Shown: positions 22,160-34,139, counted from the first letter of the stretch. The stretch is 64,000 nt of DNA from Platerodrilus igneus (GCA_036346225.1 JARFIW010001344.1:1018501-1082500), one strand, 5' to 3'. The notes: generated by a model from the sequence alone, not told the origin. Made by a program: numbers and translations.

Positions 22160-22203
22160 TCCACTCTGATGAGGCTAACAAGCCGAAACTATTGGTCAGT
22201 GGA
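22160..22203 (+). ncRNA. hammerhead ribozyme, consensus core (right arm)
   Basis: Stem I is 22160-22165 with 22198-22203 (six pairs). The core CTGATGA is at 22166-22172. Stem II GGCT/AGCC is at 22173-22176 with 22181-22184 and has a 4-base loop. GAA is at 22185-22187. Stem III AC/GT is at 22188-22189 with 22195-22196, with an adjacent U-G pair possible. Cleavage is expected after C22197. All required core bases are present. The short stem III is typical of PLE and satellite hammerheads, which often act as dimers. Confidence 0.85.
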
Positions 22204-22232
22204 TGTTTCCTCCCCTATGGAGAATAAAGCTA

Positions 22233-22235
<3 letters not shown>

Positions 22236-22266
<31 letters not shown>
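22236..22266. repeat. (TA)n microsatellite
   Basis: Separates the palindrome (end GCTAATG) from the first SINE half. Confidence 0.93.
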
Positions 22267-22268
<2 letters not shown>

Positions 22269-22269
22269 T

Positions 22270-22340
22270 TTCTTTCCCTGTGCGTTTACCAATGACGCCA
22301 CCGAGACCGATGACTATATTTGGGAAATTTACAAATCCAA
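22270..22340 (-). mobile_element. SINE 5' half (tRNA-like head fragment)
   Basis: TGTGCGTTTACCAATGACGC and CGAGACCGATGACTATA correspond to 16130-16175, i.e. the D-arm and acceptor 5' strand of the tRNA-like head plus its 5' flank. It stops beside a TA tract at the anticodon-arm position, so it is half a head. Confidence 0.6.
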
Positions 22341-22480
22341 ATCGTGTACAGAACCATACATAAACCTAACTTTCAATTACGTTTAGCATGTTTGTCAATC
22401 ATGTCTGGCTTTGTCATGTTTTTTGACTTATGTCAGATATAGACAGAAAGCAACGCTCAAAATTACGGCTGTAAGCCAAG

Positions 22481-22483
<3 letters not shown>

Positions 22484-22519
<36 letters not shown>
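22484..22519. repeat. (TA)n microsatellite
   Basis: TA tract between unassigned sequence (22341-22483) and the SINE body. Confidence 0.93.
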
Positions 22520-22521
<2 letters not shown>

Positions 22522-22690
22522 TTTTAGGTAGTTTTTTTACACAAAGGAAGTTGATAAATACTTAATATGATGAAATAATAACTTAAACTTTTATGCAAAG
22601 CCAAATGATCATTTCAAATCGAGCTAGTAATTGAAAGAAGGAAAATATAAGGTCTTGGACAAGATTTGAACCTGCATCTCAGTCTTGTTT
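22515..22690 (-). mobile_element. tRNA-related SINE, copy 2 (body and T arm)
   Basis: Matches 15941-16120 of copy 1 with about 15 missing bases near 22560 (the GTATTACAATTAATA part). The T arm and B box (GGTCTTGGACAAGATTTGAACC at 22651) are retained. The match ends inside the anticodon arm at about 22688, close to the point where the separate 5' half at 22270 begins. Confidence 0.65.
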
Positions 22691-22814
22691 GTCTCAGTAT
22701 CTATGGTAACTATCCTTTTTCTATTCAATTTGTATGTTTGCTTTACTTACTATAATGACAACATATATTTTTCTAATAATAATTACTATAATTACAAAAT
22801 TGTATTGTTTTTTG

Positions 22815-23325
22815 CAGTATCTCGACAGCGTCGTTTGGCACATACTTGGTTTAGAACGTAAATACTTCAACTGTTGAGGTGGTATTTGAAAATGTACACT
22901 GTAATTTCGACTTTTAAAAAACCGCAAAACATACAAAATATTTAGTAATAATTTTAACGTGGCGAACTAAAAAAACAGCTTATACAAAGAACAAATAGCA
23001 GTAATAAAATTAGACCAGAAACGTAGAGAAATAAATATTAAGTGACAGGTGAGACCAGGATGTACGCTGTCTTCATAAGTTTTTAACTTGCATGTCAAAG
23101 AGGAAATTAATACTGCAAATGCAGAGGCATTTGGAATTATTAGGCAGGGACAATCAATTGACATGCTTAGATTTGCAGATGATTTAGTGGTATTGGCATC
23201 CAGTTAGAAGTAGATCTTAATGAAATGGAAATAGTACTAAAAGAGGTACGCGGTATTAAAATTAAATAAAATGAAACTACGGTACCATTATGTATGCAGA
23301 GGAAAATAAGTCAAAAACGAGTTTT
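22815..23325 (+). pseudogene. RTE-clade RT fragment, duplicated copy A
   Basis: The frame from 22998 reads AVIKLDQKRREINIK, a stop, then QVRPGCTLSS, a stop, then VFNLHVKEEINTANAEAF and QSIDMLRFADDLVVLASS. This is RT motif 4 (VRQGC.LSP..FN) followed by the catalytic FADD box in RTE elements. After ASS a frameshift continues as EVDLNEMEIVLKEVRG. The FADD aspartates are intact although the frame is broken. About 180 bases 5' of the RT part are also shared with copy B. This copy runs on to about 23325 (a further KT.VMY..E-like piece). Confidence 0.82.
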
Positions 23326-23773
23326 TTGCAGTATCTCGACAGCGTCGTTTTGGCACATACTTGGTTTAGAACGTAAATACTTCAACTGTTGAGGTGGTAT
23401 TTGAAAATGTACACTGTAATTTCGACTTTTAAGAAACCGCAAAACATACAAAATATTTAGTAATAATTTTAACCTGGCGAACTAAAAAAACGGCTTATAC
23501 AAAGAACAAATAGCAGTAATAAAATTAGACCAGAAACGTAGAGAAATAAATATTAAGTGACAGGTGAGACCAGGATGTACGCTGTCTTCATAAGTTTTTA
23601 ACTTGCATGTCGAAGAGGAAATTAATACTGCAAATGCAGAGAGGCATTTGGAATTATTAGGCAGGGACAATCAATTGACATGCTTAGATTTGCAGATGAT
23701 TTAGTGGTATTGGCATCCAGTTAGAAGTAGATCTTAATGAAATGGAAATAGTACTAAAAGAGGTACGCGGTAT
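23324..23773 (+). pseudogene. RTE-clade RT fragment, duplicated copy B
   Basis: Near-identical to 22815-23247, 509 bases downstream in the same orientation, with the same stops and the same post-FADD frameshift. It differs by single-base changes and a duplicated GAG (GCAGAGAGGCAT near 23637). Shared lesions show that it arose by duplication of an already dead copy and not by a second insertion. The match ends at GGTATTA (23773). Confidence 0.85.
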
Positions 23774-23774
23774 T

Positions 23775-26455
23775 AGCGTAATTTTGGAATACGTTTAAAA
23801 AATTTTTAATCAAGGTATTTTAAAATAATAGTTTGTCGAACTGTGGCGGTTAGAATACTATTAACATAAGAAGCGTTCTACAAAAGAGTGTCGTTAAAAT
23901 GTGCACGATTTAGGTACAAGCCTTGTTCCCAAATTAAAAGTTTTGCTAAAAGTACAGTGCAGTATTAGGATGTTTAGAGACGTTATACAAATATTCCACA
24001 ATTCTGGTGATGATGGGCCTCTGTTTATGTTAGTAGGAGAAATGCTGATCCTAGGAAACCGAAAACCGTTAAGTTTGCTTTCAGTTTAAAATCCTTAGCG
24101 CAATGTGGATCTTAAGTTTTTAAATTGAAATAACGCATATTCGGAAATATAAGGTTTCGGCTTTCGATTTATAGGTGGTGCAGTCATGGTTCTGTATTGG
24201 CTCTTTCTTTTATTAAGCGTAATATATTTTCCTAGCTACATAGTTATTAGTTCTTAACGTAATGTGCACTTTTTCCAGTACAATTTCCGTAAAGAACTGC
24301 AAGCCATCTTGTATGTTTTTGTCAATTACGCAATTTTTATCCACCTGTTGGTTCACATCTTTCAAATCTTGGTGTTATTGATATATCTTTATTCGTCCGG
24401 AATAGCTTTTTTGTTTATTTCCTTTAACTATAAATCGCATTGTGCTACAATTATATTATGCAACTGTATCTGATCCTGAGTAACTCTTAGGACCTCCTAA
24501 TCTAATATATACCCTATCAATACAGACATTTTTCACATGCGTAACCTATATGTAAATTTTTGATATTAACCAAGGATTTCTTTATTTTTCATACAGAAAC
24601 TCTAGTGGTATAGGAATTATTTTATTTCTCACTCCTAAACCATATTCACATACTGTTTGTCTCCCGCATTGTATTATAAGCTATAACCTATACCTACCAG
24701 TTTTCATTTTTTCAAATACCCTGAATAACCTTTTGCGTTGATAAAATATTCATAGGATTTCTTGTTGCAAGTGAAGTCCTTGGAAAAACGAACATAAAAA
24801 CACTGTTCGTTCGTTTGAACCGCTTTAAAACGAGTGGTAAGGGAAGGTACCGCGAAATATCCTTCTTGACTGAATAGGCCTACTCTTCTACTTATAACCC
24901 TATTATTATATAGGTTGTTTCGTGCATAGTGCGGACCCATATTAAGTCAACATGCATTTTTGTATTGAAGCGGACTTGAAACAGCTCAATTTATATTATT
25001 GGGTTTGATTGCGAGGGTTATATCCAAATTGTAGTAAAATTGGGCATCCTATAATTTAGGATTTCCGAGAGATCCATGATTGAATCCACTTGAATTATAT
25101 ACTTTGGGTTTGCTAGAAATCACATATGTACGTTATGTATTTGCAGAATTTAGATAATGGTCAGTGAAGCTCTAGAACTTTAAATAACTTTCTTTTACAA
25201 AACGCATTTCCGTGGCTTCCGTTGATATTTATAATTGGTTGTTACGCTTAGAACTCCGTTATTGAGATTTTGATTGGGGTTATTAAACTGTGGCGTACGA
25301 ATAAAACAAAGTTATATCACAACGTAGCTCATTTTGTGCTTTTATTATAAAACACCCTTGCAGAAGTCACAATTTCCCTGACACAAAACAAATGCAAAGG
25401 AGATGAAATGCAATTTTTCATCCTATTTCCATGTTATTATAAGCGAACACATGTGGTTTTTATACGTAATTACCTATTTAATTTTCTCTTTGAGCATACT
25501 TCGAATGAAATTTGCAACGTTCACCTATTTTAATACAAAATCCCTGCATCCCAAGAAATTTCTTGATGCAATTTAATTTTCTATGTATCTCATTGCGTAT
25601 AAATGCCTAGAATAGTTTGTTCTATGTTGTTGCACAGTTATTCTTGTTCCTTTGTCTATTATAACGCATATTTTTAACAGACTTTAGCAAATGACGCTCA
25701 TACATAAATTACAACAGAAGAGGTTGCTCGTATCCTTAATTAGTCTCTTCTAACAAAATTACTACAAAAACAAGACTACTTTAGGGTTCTTTGACGTTAA
25801 AATAAGAGCTTTTCATGGTCTGTCGGCACTTGACATCTACATGCTCCGAGTATATTGTGGAATCCCTAGATTAGACTCCCCAACAAGATAACTCTAAGAA
25901 GAAACGATTTGTAGGACACCCTAACAGTAACACGCCTATCGATCCATCCTCCTACTAATTTAGTTATTGCAAGCAATATGAGCAGATGTAGAATATCAAA
26001 TGATTTTAGTTCGGCGATTAAGCGATAGGTGTTTCGCCAATTGTTTTATTACCTAAATATTTTAGTGCAGTAAGAGGTCGTTTAATTGTCACAATCTAGA
26101 AAACTATTTGGCGTTCTTAAGATATTGATATATTAAATAATTTCTAACAAACTCTGTTTTCTATGGAAACCTATCGCTAAGCACTACCCATTACCGAATA
26201 TAAGCGGTTAGATGTAATAAGAGCAGTAGTAGTCGCTAAAAATTATTAGTTAACATGCCAATAGACCGACGAAATTGTAGTTTTCTGCGCTTTTAATAAA
26301 GTTCTTAATAGATTTGGGTACAGAGTTTTTTGGTCACTTTCACTTCACTTGTTTTAGGTGATATCATATATTTATTAGCATTACTAAATTCATATCATTT
26401 AACTTAAATACTGAATTATGATGACAATATAAAGAAGTCGTATTTTAAAAACCTA
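23775..26455. other. unassigned intergenic sequence
   Basis: AT-rich with no recognised protein motif, RNA gene or repeat. The 78-codon minus frame at 24704-24940 (Tyr/Phe rich) has no motif I know. It is one of the longer stretches that might be true host intergenic or intronic DNA. Confidence 0.5.
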
Positions 26456-26457
26456 TA

Positions 26458-28616
26458 CAGGGTGATTCACAACTTTATAGAAAGATTTTAACTGATGCTT
26501 AAAAAGGGACACAGATTCATATTTACGCAAAAAAATTTTTATTCTTAAAATCTAAAAACACAAAATTTGAACTGATGTTTTTAAGAAACAGTGTACATGT
26601 AAATGTATAGTTGAGAGGCGACATACCACATCAAGTAAGAAGGCGACCCACCACAATTTCTATCAGAAGTTTAATGTGCCGTATGAAGTTGTGATTCATA
26701 CAGTGTTCTTAACTTTGTAGAAATATGATAACTTACGTTTTAGCTTGGGATAGTTTTAAGTAAAAAGGCTTTTTTAAAAAAAAACTAATGTTTACAGCAA
26801 TGTATTTACTGTACTTTGAAATTAACGTAGCAACTCACCAAGTTATACTGATTATAGAAGGTGTTCAAAATACCCTTCATTTTGTTGAATGCATAAACGT
26901 GCTCTTCTGAGCCAGTTTTGCAAAATACTTTAATAAATATTTGTTTCATAGTTTCGTATTTTTTTCACTGAATCACTAATGCGTCGACGTAATTGCTCCA
27001 CAGTATCGATGTTCACATTGACGGCATATACGATATCTTTTAAAGCACCCCACAGAAAGAAGTCTATTGGATTGAGATCGCGTGAGCGTGCTGGCCACGG
27101 CACTGGTCCTCCTCTACCTATCCATCGTTGATCAAACTCCCGATTTAAATGCTGTCGTAGGCGTACAGCGTAATAGGAAGGAGCGCCGTCAAGTAAAATC
27201 CTCATGTGGCGACGAACCTGAAGAGGAAAGTCATCCAGCAAATCTTCCAAATCATTTTGTAAAAAGTTTATATAGCCTGCAACATCCAAACGATGTTGTA
27301 AATAAACTGGTCCTAACAATCTATTACCTATCATTCCAGCACAAACATTAACAGAATATTGATGTTGGAAATGAGCCTGCCTTGTTACATCTGGATTTTC
27401 AATAGACCAATAATGGGTGTTATGTCTATTAAATACAGCATTTCTTGTAAAAATGATTCGTCCGTACATAAAATATTATGTGCAAAAATAGGATTAATGT
27501 CGTTTTAATTCACCAACCATTCACAAAACTGAACTCTTTGCGGATGGTCTCCAGGTTGTGAGCACTGCACACGGTGATAATGTAGCGGATGCAGTTTTTC
27601 GTCGTTCAATATTCTCCACACTGTTGGTTGAGAAATATCAGTAATCGCAGCAATCTGAAGTGTACTAGGATTGGGTTGGTTCGCAACCAAATCTAATACT
27701 TCGTCTTCGACGTTTTCGGCGTAATGAGGTCGAACTGTACCGCCTCCCAATCGACGACGTGGACGCACATTACCCGTTTCTCTACCACGTTGCACCGTGT
27801 ATTTAAACATTTAAATATTTGGAAGCCGTCGTCGAGGATAACGTACTCTGTACAGCTCGCGTGCGGCTGCAGAATTTTGCTCGGCTTTACCATACGTTAA
27901 AACAATATCCACTAACTCCACATTAGTAAAGTCATTCATAGTTATAAATTAAGAAATATGCTGAAATTATTGAATATTAGTTATGAGATTTACAAAGCTA
28001 GGTATTGACTTTAATAACGTTTGTTGTAGAAAACTGCTTCTAACAGACTAAAAACATAATTCATTGTGCAGGAGCATTTAAATCGTTGTACCATAATGCG
28101 TAGAATAATATTACACCCTTTGTTACTAAAACTAACCAATATCGTAAATTTCTTGAAAAATGACTTTTATGTTTTATGTAAGCTTGTTTAAAATAGGGAT
28201 TACGATTTAAAGTTTATAACCCCAGTGCAATGCAGTTATTCTTTAATTATAGGCCGTTCAATGCCATCAACCCTTTCAATGTTTACCGAGCGTAGCCTAA
28301 GGTCATCAGTCACTTAGGATTTCGCACTATTTGCAGAAATCCTACTCTATGGCCCCTATTATTACCATCAATTAACGGATGCCTTTACAGTTGAGAAAAC
28401 CCTAAATCACAACTTCGTACGATACAATAAACTACTGATAGAAACTATGGTGTGTCGCCTCCCTACAATACATTTACATGTACACTCTTTCTTAAAAATA
28501 TCAGTTCAAATTTTGAGTTTTTAGTTTTAAAGAAAAAATTTTTTGCGTAAATATGAATCTACGTCCCTTTCTTTAGCATCAGTTAAAGTATTTCTATGAA
28601 GTTGTGAATCACCCCG
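26458..28616 (-). mobile_element. mariner-type DNA transposon, DD41D group
   Basis: The terminal inverted repeats begin CAGGGTGATTCACAACTT at 26458 and, complemented, CGGGGTGATTCACAACTT ending at 28616. The arms pair over roughly the first 130 bases (GATGC..AAAAAGGGAC etc.). TA flanks both ends (26456-26457 and 28617-28618), the expected Tc1/mariner target duplication. The length is 2.16 kb, with one degenerate transposase on the minus strand. Confidence 0.92.
26930..27939 (-). pseudogene. mariner-type transposase (DD41D), one stop and two lesions
   Basis: Starts MNDFTNVELVDIVLTYGKAE at 27939, an N-terminal helix-turn-helix typical of this group. An in-frame stop after RRRLPNI is followed in the same frame by FKYTVQRGRETGNVRPRRR (27810). 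The frame stops again at CEWLVN, then runs into CTDESF, the first catalytic Asp. A one-base loss in the T run there shifts the rest to 27469-26930, where MRILLDGAPSYYA holds the second Asp and WPARSRDLNPIDFFLWG the third. Counting gives 41 residues between the second and third Asp, the DD41D spacing known from rosa-like mariners. The intact length would be ~335 residues. Dead as it stands. Confidence 0.88.
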
Positions 28617-28618
28617 TA

Positions 28619-30485
28619 TATAACTTTTATTTTTGTTTTAACATATCTAGAAAAAATTTCTAACAACCAACACGTCAATACTGTTCGTATAGATCAGCAT
28701 GCAATAGAGCTACAAAAATCTATTCTAAGAATTTCGTATTACACAATGCGATCGGCATCAGCTTCAACAACAGTTATATCAATCACATAACGGATTAATC
28801 TGCTGTACGCATGTATAGTCAAGAGAGTCTCTAAGAAGTAGTCGAAGTTACCATTGCTTTGAAATGCTTTAGGTTTAGGTTTAGGTGGCAAAATATTATA
28901 AGCATATACTAAAATTCACAAGACAAAAATGTAGCAAAGTAGATATTATTCTAGGAATTGATTTTAACTAAGTCTAATATGAATATGCTTATTTCTACGC
29001 CTGAAGGTTAGTTCGCACAGGACACAAGTCTGCGACACAAAATCATTGTTTAAGAGGAATGACAAAAATAACTGTAAAACGATACAGTCAACATCTGTAT
29101 AATATTGTATTGTTAAGAAAGTTGAAAATTGGTATACGACAGCAACACAATTTTGCTCATATACGACTTAAAATTGAGGGGGGAAATTTTGTGTTACATC
29201 ATAACATGCAAAGCGTTTGCGTTATTTCAGATATGAACCAGATAGGAAAGAAACAAAAAAATTAAACGAGCAATAAATGCAGATGTACCTTGTATATTTA
29301 TATTTTGCGAATAGTGAATGTTGGTTAAGCATGATAGTTCAATTCTTTTTGTTTTTGTTAGGAAATTCAGGCAATAAACTTAAACCACAAAATCGGAAGC
29401 TATATTTTTACAATGTATAGTTGAACGTAGCTCAGGTCAATGACTTATTTAAAAACTGCTAAATGAAAACACATTTCGATATTGCGTTTTACGAATCGAA
29501 ATTCAAAGACGCTAATATGTGTAATTACTATAGATAGTTTAGGGCAGACATACAAATTGCAACAGTAAATTTTAATAACGTTATCTTCTTTTAAAAAAAA
29601 AGCCTTTGCAATCATAAATGATAAACAACTGTAGGATTATTGTGTATATTAATTTTTTATATAATTACCGCGTATTAAGGAAAGCTTTTTATATTCTTAA
29701 TTACAAATAATTAGATTTGAAATTAGAGAGGAAAAATGTAGCTAAAGTTTAAATTGTAACTAGATATGATAAAAGTAATTTTGTTACAATATAATTGAAT
29801 CACCTGTACGCAGCCAATAAAATAACTGAAATTCAAGAAAATAATATTACAGACACATTAATATAAAATAGAAAGTTAAACTGTTACAATGTAATAAATG
29901 CCAAAACGTTTTATCATAGCCATAACATGTGATAGTAGTGTCGGAAAACAATGAAAACACGGGTTTCTTATGCGATTAGGCCTAACCTCGATATCAATGA
30001 CCGTGATACAATGGATTGCTTCTCAAAAGTATAGAAAGTGTGGAGGGGATGACATCTAGGCAGTTAAGGGAAGCTGAAATTAATTAATTGTGAGGACGTA
30101 ACGAGAACAGATACAAGGGCAATTGGTGAGAGGAAAGCTGACGTAACATATTGTGCTATTAGGTTAACCAACAGAATTTAAACGTGAAAATATTCGCGGA
30201 CCAAATCGACAACAGCTGTACAAACAAAGAAGGGATTTGGGCGAACAAGTTCCAATCTAACGTAGTTGGAAATTAGTTACCCGTCGCAGAGCGTATTCAA
30301 ACCTGTATCAGTGCAGATCTCTAAACGAATAGATACGATCTTTAAGCTTCAAGCTCTATTAACTATATATGTTTATATGTTTTAGAGGCGTGTTTGTTTT
30401 CTTTGTTTAGAGTATGTGTTAGATTGGAATGTGTAAAGAACTCCACTCCACAAAGAGGCCGAGATAATCAGAATTTCCTAGGAAA
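28619..30485. other. unassigned intergenic sequence
   Basis: No coding domain or repeat recognised. The 68-codon plus frame at 29059-29265 has no motif. AT-rich throughout. Confidence 0.5.
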
Positions 30486-30489
30486 TCTA

Positions 30490-32195
30490 GTCTTCCCGAG
30501 GATCACATCCTAGACGAGTTTAGTTGGCGCCTCTTAATGAAGACAGTACTAAACTGTACAACGAATGTCTAAGACAAACAAAGTTTCAAAACTGCTGGAA
30601 GCAAGCAGACGTTATCATTTTTTATAAAAACCGAAAAAAAGACCCGAAAAATCATTGTTCGTACCGCCCCATCTGCCTTCTATACTCGCTCGGAAAAACT
30701 TGCGCGCGACTACTGTGCACGAGAATGCAAGAACACCGGAAGACGAAAGGCATGCACCCGGCGCAGTACGGATTTAGACAAGGACGATCAACCGAAGACG
30801 CCGTAGACAAAGCCATAAACTCTGCAACCACTTTAAATAAAAATACGTGGCCCTAAACATGATAGACATAGAAGGAGCCTTCAACAACCTATGGTGGCCA
30901 ACACTGTTCCATAGGCTAATCGAAATTCAATGTCCAAAACAACAACATTATACCTTCAGAAACTATTGCCAAGATAGGTTTGTAACACTGTCTGGTACTG
31001 AAAACATCACACAAAATTAATCACCAAAAGATGCCAACAGTGGTCAGTTTGCGATCTCATGTTTTGGGACATTGCGACTGACGAGCTTTTGGAGCAGTTG
31101 GAAACCGCAAATGTGGTGAGGTCCGCAGTAGCTAATTAGGACGACATCTTGTTGGTGGTGGAATTAGGTTCCAGAAATGAACTACAGCACAATGCAAACA
31201 TCGCATTTAACAAAGCCCTAGAATGGTGCAACGCAAATAAAATGACAATAGCACATGACAAAACAACTTATATGATAGTTAAAGGTTCTCTAGAAAGAGA
31301 CCCTATCATTAAACTGAACAGAGACAGAATACGAAGAACACGGGAGGTCAAATATCTAGGGCTAACCCTTGATGAAAAACTGAATTACAAAAAACACATT
31401 GCCACAGTGACTGCAGGTGCCAGTAAAGCTATGCAATGCATAGCAACTCTTGCACAACGAACGTACAGTATCCCCTTAAACTGTGTAAGATTATACTAAT
31501 CCAGCGTACTTGCAGCAATAATAAGCGATGCAGCGGGCGCCATGGCAACCAGATTACATCTAGTAAAAACCAAACAAAAAGTCAACAGTGCCCAAAAGGG
31601 GGCGCTAATAAAACTTACTGGAGCATACCGGACCATAACACACGACGCCCTCTATGTAATATTAGAAGTCCTCCCTCTTGATTTGTATATCAGGAAGAGA
31701 GCGGCGACATACTGGTTAAAAAACAACCAACCAGAAAAAGTCCGAGGAATCCTAAAACTAACATCAGAAATTCGGATTAAAAAGGACATTCAAGACACAA
31801 TACTAACCGAGTGGCAAGATAGATGGAACCACAGCACAAATGGGAAAAGGGTACACGCACTAGTCCCAAACATCCGAGCCAGGCTAAACTGTCACCACTT
31901 GGTCCCCATACAAGAGCTCATTCACTTTCTCACGGGGCATGGTCCTTATCCAACCTACAAGAACCGCTTCGATTTGCAAAACAACAACAACTGCACATGT
32001 GGTGAGGTAGGAACACCGGAACATCTGGTGTTCAACTGCACCGAACTGCAACAAGATCTAGGAATAGACAGGACAATCCTACGGGGCATACCCTTCTCGG
32101 ACATGCTCTTGAACGAAAACATATTTCCTTACCTAAACAGAATCACTCATCAAACTACCACTATACTTCACCAAAGGTACACAAACGGACTCTGA
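30490..32195 (+). pseudogene. R1-clade-like LINE, RT and C-terminal zinc finger, 5'-truncated
   Basis: The first piece (30524-30856) reads FQNCWKQADVIIFYKNRKKD, SYRPICLLYSLGKTCARLL and YGFRQGRSTEDAVDKAI, typical of R1-group RT motifs. After a frameshift come MIDIEGAFNNLWWPTLFHRL and then VCDLMFWDIATDELLEQLE. The catalytic box is ruined: VAN-stop-DDILLVVE where AYADD is expected (31120-31150). The next frame gives EWCNANKMTIAHDKTTYMI and REVKYLGLTLDEKLNYKKHI. The last ORF (31542-32195) ends with a CTCGEVGTPEHLVFNC finger (C-x-C-x7-H-x4-C), as in R1/I-type LINEs. The ORF1 and the endonuclease are missing. Confidence 0.85.
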
Positions 32196-32788
32196 CAGGA
32201 CACACACAAACGCCATAGAAACCCCACACATTACAAATGCCACAAACACAGATCGCACGAAACACAGAGGTTTGACTTAACGCATCGAATGTGCAATACA
32301 AAAGCACAGTCCACCCAACACACATGGGAACCGACAACAAACAAACGGCATTCTCCCAAGGACATACCAGGAACCACGTGTTTCCTAAAGATCTACCAGA
32401 AGGCTCGTGAATCCTGACAACCGGGAGTGATACCAGTGAAAACAAAGTGAAAATAGTGAAAACGGCAAAAGTGCGGCAAACGTACCTCAAACACAAGTCT
32501 CCCCCAGAACACTTAATAGCTTTAGAATACTAACATTAGTAGGATAAGGACTCAAAACTAACCATTTAACCAAAAAATACAACTAACTAAAATAAACAGA
32601 AGAAAATACAAACCATATTTGTAATTGCTTTAAGAAATCTAACACTAGCTTCAGTAGCATAATGTTCATATTTCCAATGTTGTGGCGCAACTAGAAATTA
32701 CTACTGGGGAAATATTCTGGCGACATAATTACAACACATTAGCAAGACAATATACACACATACACGCACACGCTTACACACACGCACA

Positions 32789-32831
<43 letters not shown>

Positions 32832-33510
32832 CAAAGACTGCACGTGGCCTCCCAGGTTTCCGGCTGCCGACGGCCAGGACAGGTACAAGAATGCGTACTT
32901 CTCGGTTTCTAATTTCCAGCTACCGGCGGTTAGAAATCGGTAGAGGGAAACAGTCACAAGGACCTCACCACAGACATACGCACACGCACATACATAAAAA
33001 CACAAACACACACACCATTATAGCACACCGGCACGACAAAACACACACACATACACACACCAAAACAGGCGCATACAAGCACGTACACGTACCCGCACGC
33101 ACACGCACATGCATACACACACACACACACACATGTACATACACACCAGGGACTGTACGTGGTCCCCCTGGTTTCCGGCTGCCGACGACCAGGACACGTA
33201 CAGGAATGCGAACCTTTAAGTTTCTGATTTCCGGCTGCCGACGGTTAGAAACTGGAAGGAAAGCAGTCCCGAGGACATTACCACAGACAGAAATACACAC
33301 ACTCACGCACCCACACGCGCGTGCAGACACATACACACACACACACACACAAACAAGAGCATTTTCAAACGCAAATAATATAAGACTGGCCAATATAAGT
33401 TAAGGTAGCAAATAATCCGTTAGATTTCTAAGGAGTAACAAGTTTGCTGTAACTTTTAGGTAGCAGACTAATCGTAACGTTAGAATAAATAAATAAAAAA
33501 ATAATAAAAG
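32196..33510 (+). repeat. LINE 3' UTR with (CA)n-linked ~300-bp repeat and A-rich tail
   Basis: Two copies of a GC-richer block (GTTTCCGGCTGCCGACG...GACAGGTACAAGAATGCG...CGGTTAGAAA) occur at about 32827-32975 and 33130-33290, separated and flanked by (CA)n-like tracts (32750-32826, 32975-33130, 33290-33355). The second copy contains a further GGCTGCCGACG internal repeat. The region ends in AATAAATAAATAAAAAAATA (33483-33503), taken as the LINE tail. Reading frames across the CA tracts are artefacts. Confidence 0.75.
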
Positions 33511-34130
33511 TACCAATGCAGTACAAGTGTTTATGGCACCGTCGTTTATTAATTATACTTATACCCATTTACATTTAGCAATTTATTAAATTGATTATAC
33601 AGGCATCCAATCCTGCACCATAGTAGTTCATGTGTCACAGCAAATCATTTTACAATGCGCACAATAACAAATATAAAGTCCACTATTTTGGAAAAGTATT
33701 CAAAGTGATATTAAAGGTATTTTAAGAAAGAATATTTTAGGTCGCATTTCGAATCTAGTAGGTAAAGCAAAATAGTTTTATATTATATTGAATTGAACCC
33801 TAAGGTTAAGCTAAACTGAACAAATGACTACAACTGTAAATTTTATTTGTATAGAAAATAAAAATCAAAGCATCGGAGAATAATTATTTGTTTTTCTAAT
33901 GATACGTATATAAGGGGTACGGGCTTAATTCTTATTTAGTAGTTAAATTAAAAAACAACTCCAGTAATGGCGTGTTGTGTCACATTTGCAAAAGAAAGTT
34001 TAATACTATGAGAGGACTCAATATGTTCGTTGGACCAAAACACGAGAATGAAGATAATTCTCTATAAAAATGTATTCTCTGCACGGAACAATTAGGGAAC
34101 ATTTAATTTAACAGAAACAGTCTACTCGTG
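33511..34130. other. unassigned sequence
   Basis: Nothing recognised; AT-rich. Confidence 0.5.
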
Positions 34131-34139
34131 TTTTTAAAA

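Larger units (their letters stand above)
21299..22235. mobile_element. palindromic PLE-like repeat with a hammerhead in each arm
   Basis: Positions 21434-21840 and 21841-22237 are reverse complements of each other apart from scattered changes, with no spacer. A 40-base block beginning AGACAAGTTATTTGCAGTCC (21299) recurs in direct orientation at 21812, just before the centre. Each arm holds one complete hammerhead ribozyme, and both outer flanks are TA tracts. Hammerheads in LTR-like repeats and head-to-head copies are features of Penelope-like elements, so I read this as two inverted terminal repeats without the coding part. No protein homology is seen. Confidence 0.65.

Noticed and set aside
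32682..33403. His/Thr-rich and Cys/Val-rich frames on both strands
   Set aside because: They are (CA)n/(GT)n translations within the LINE 3' region.
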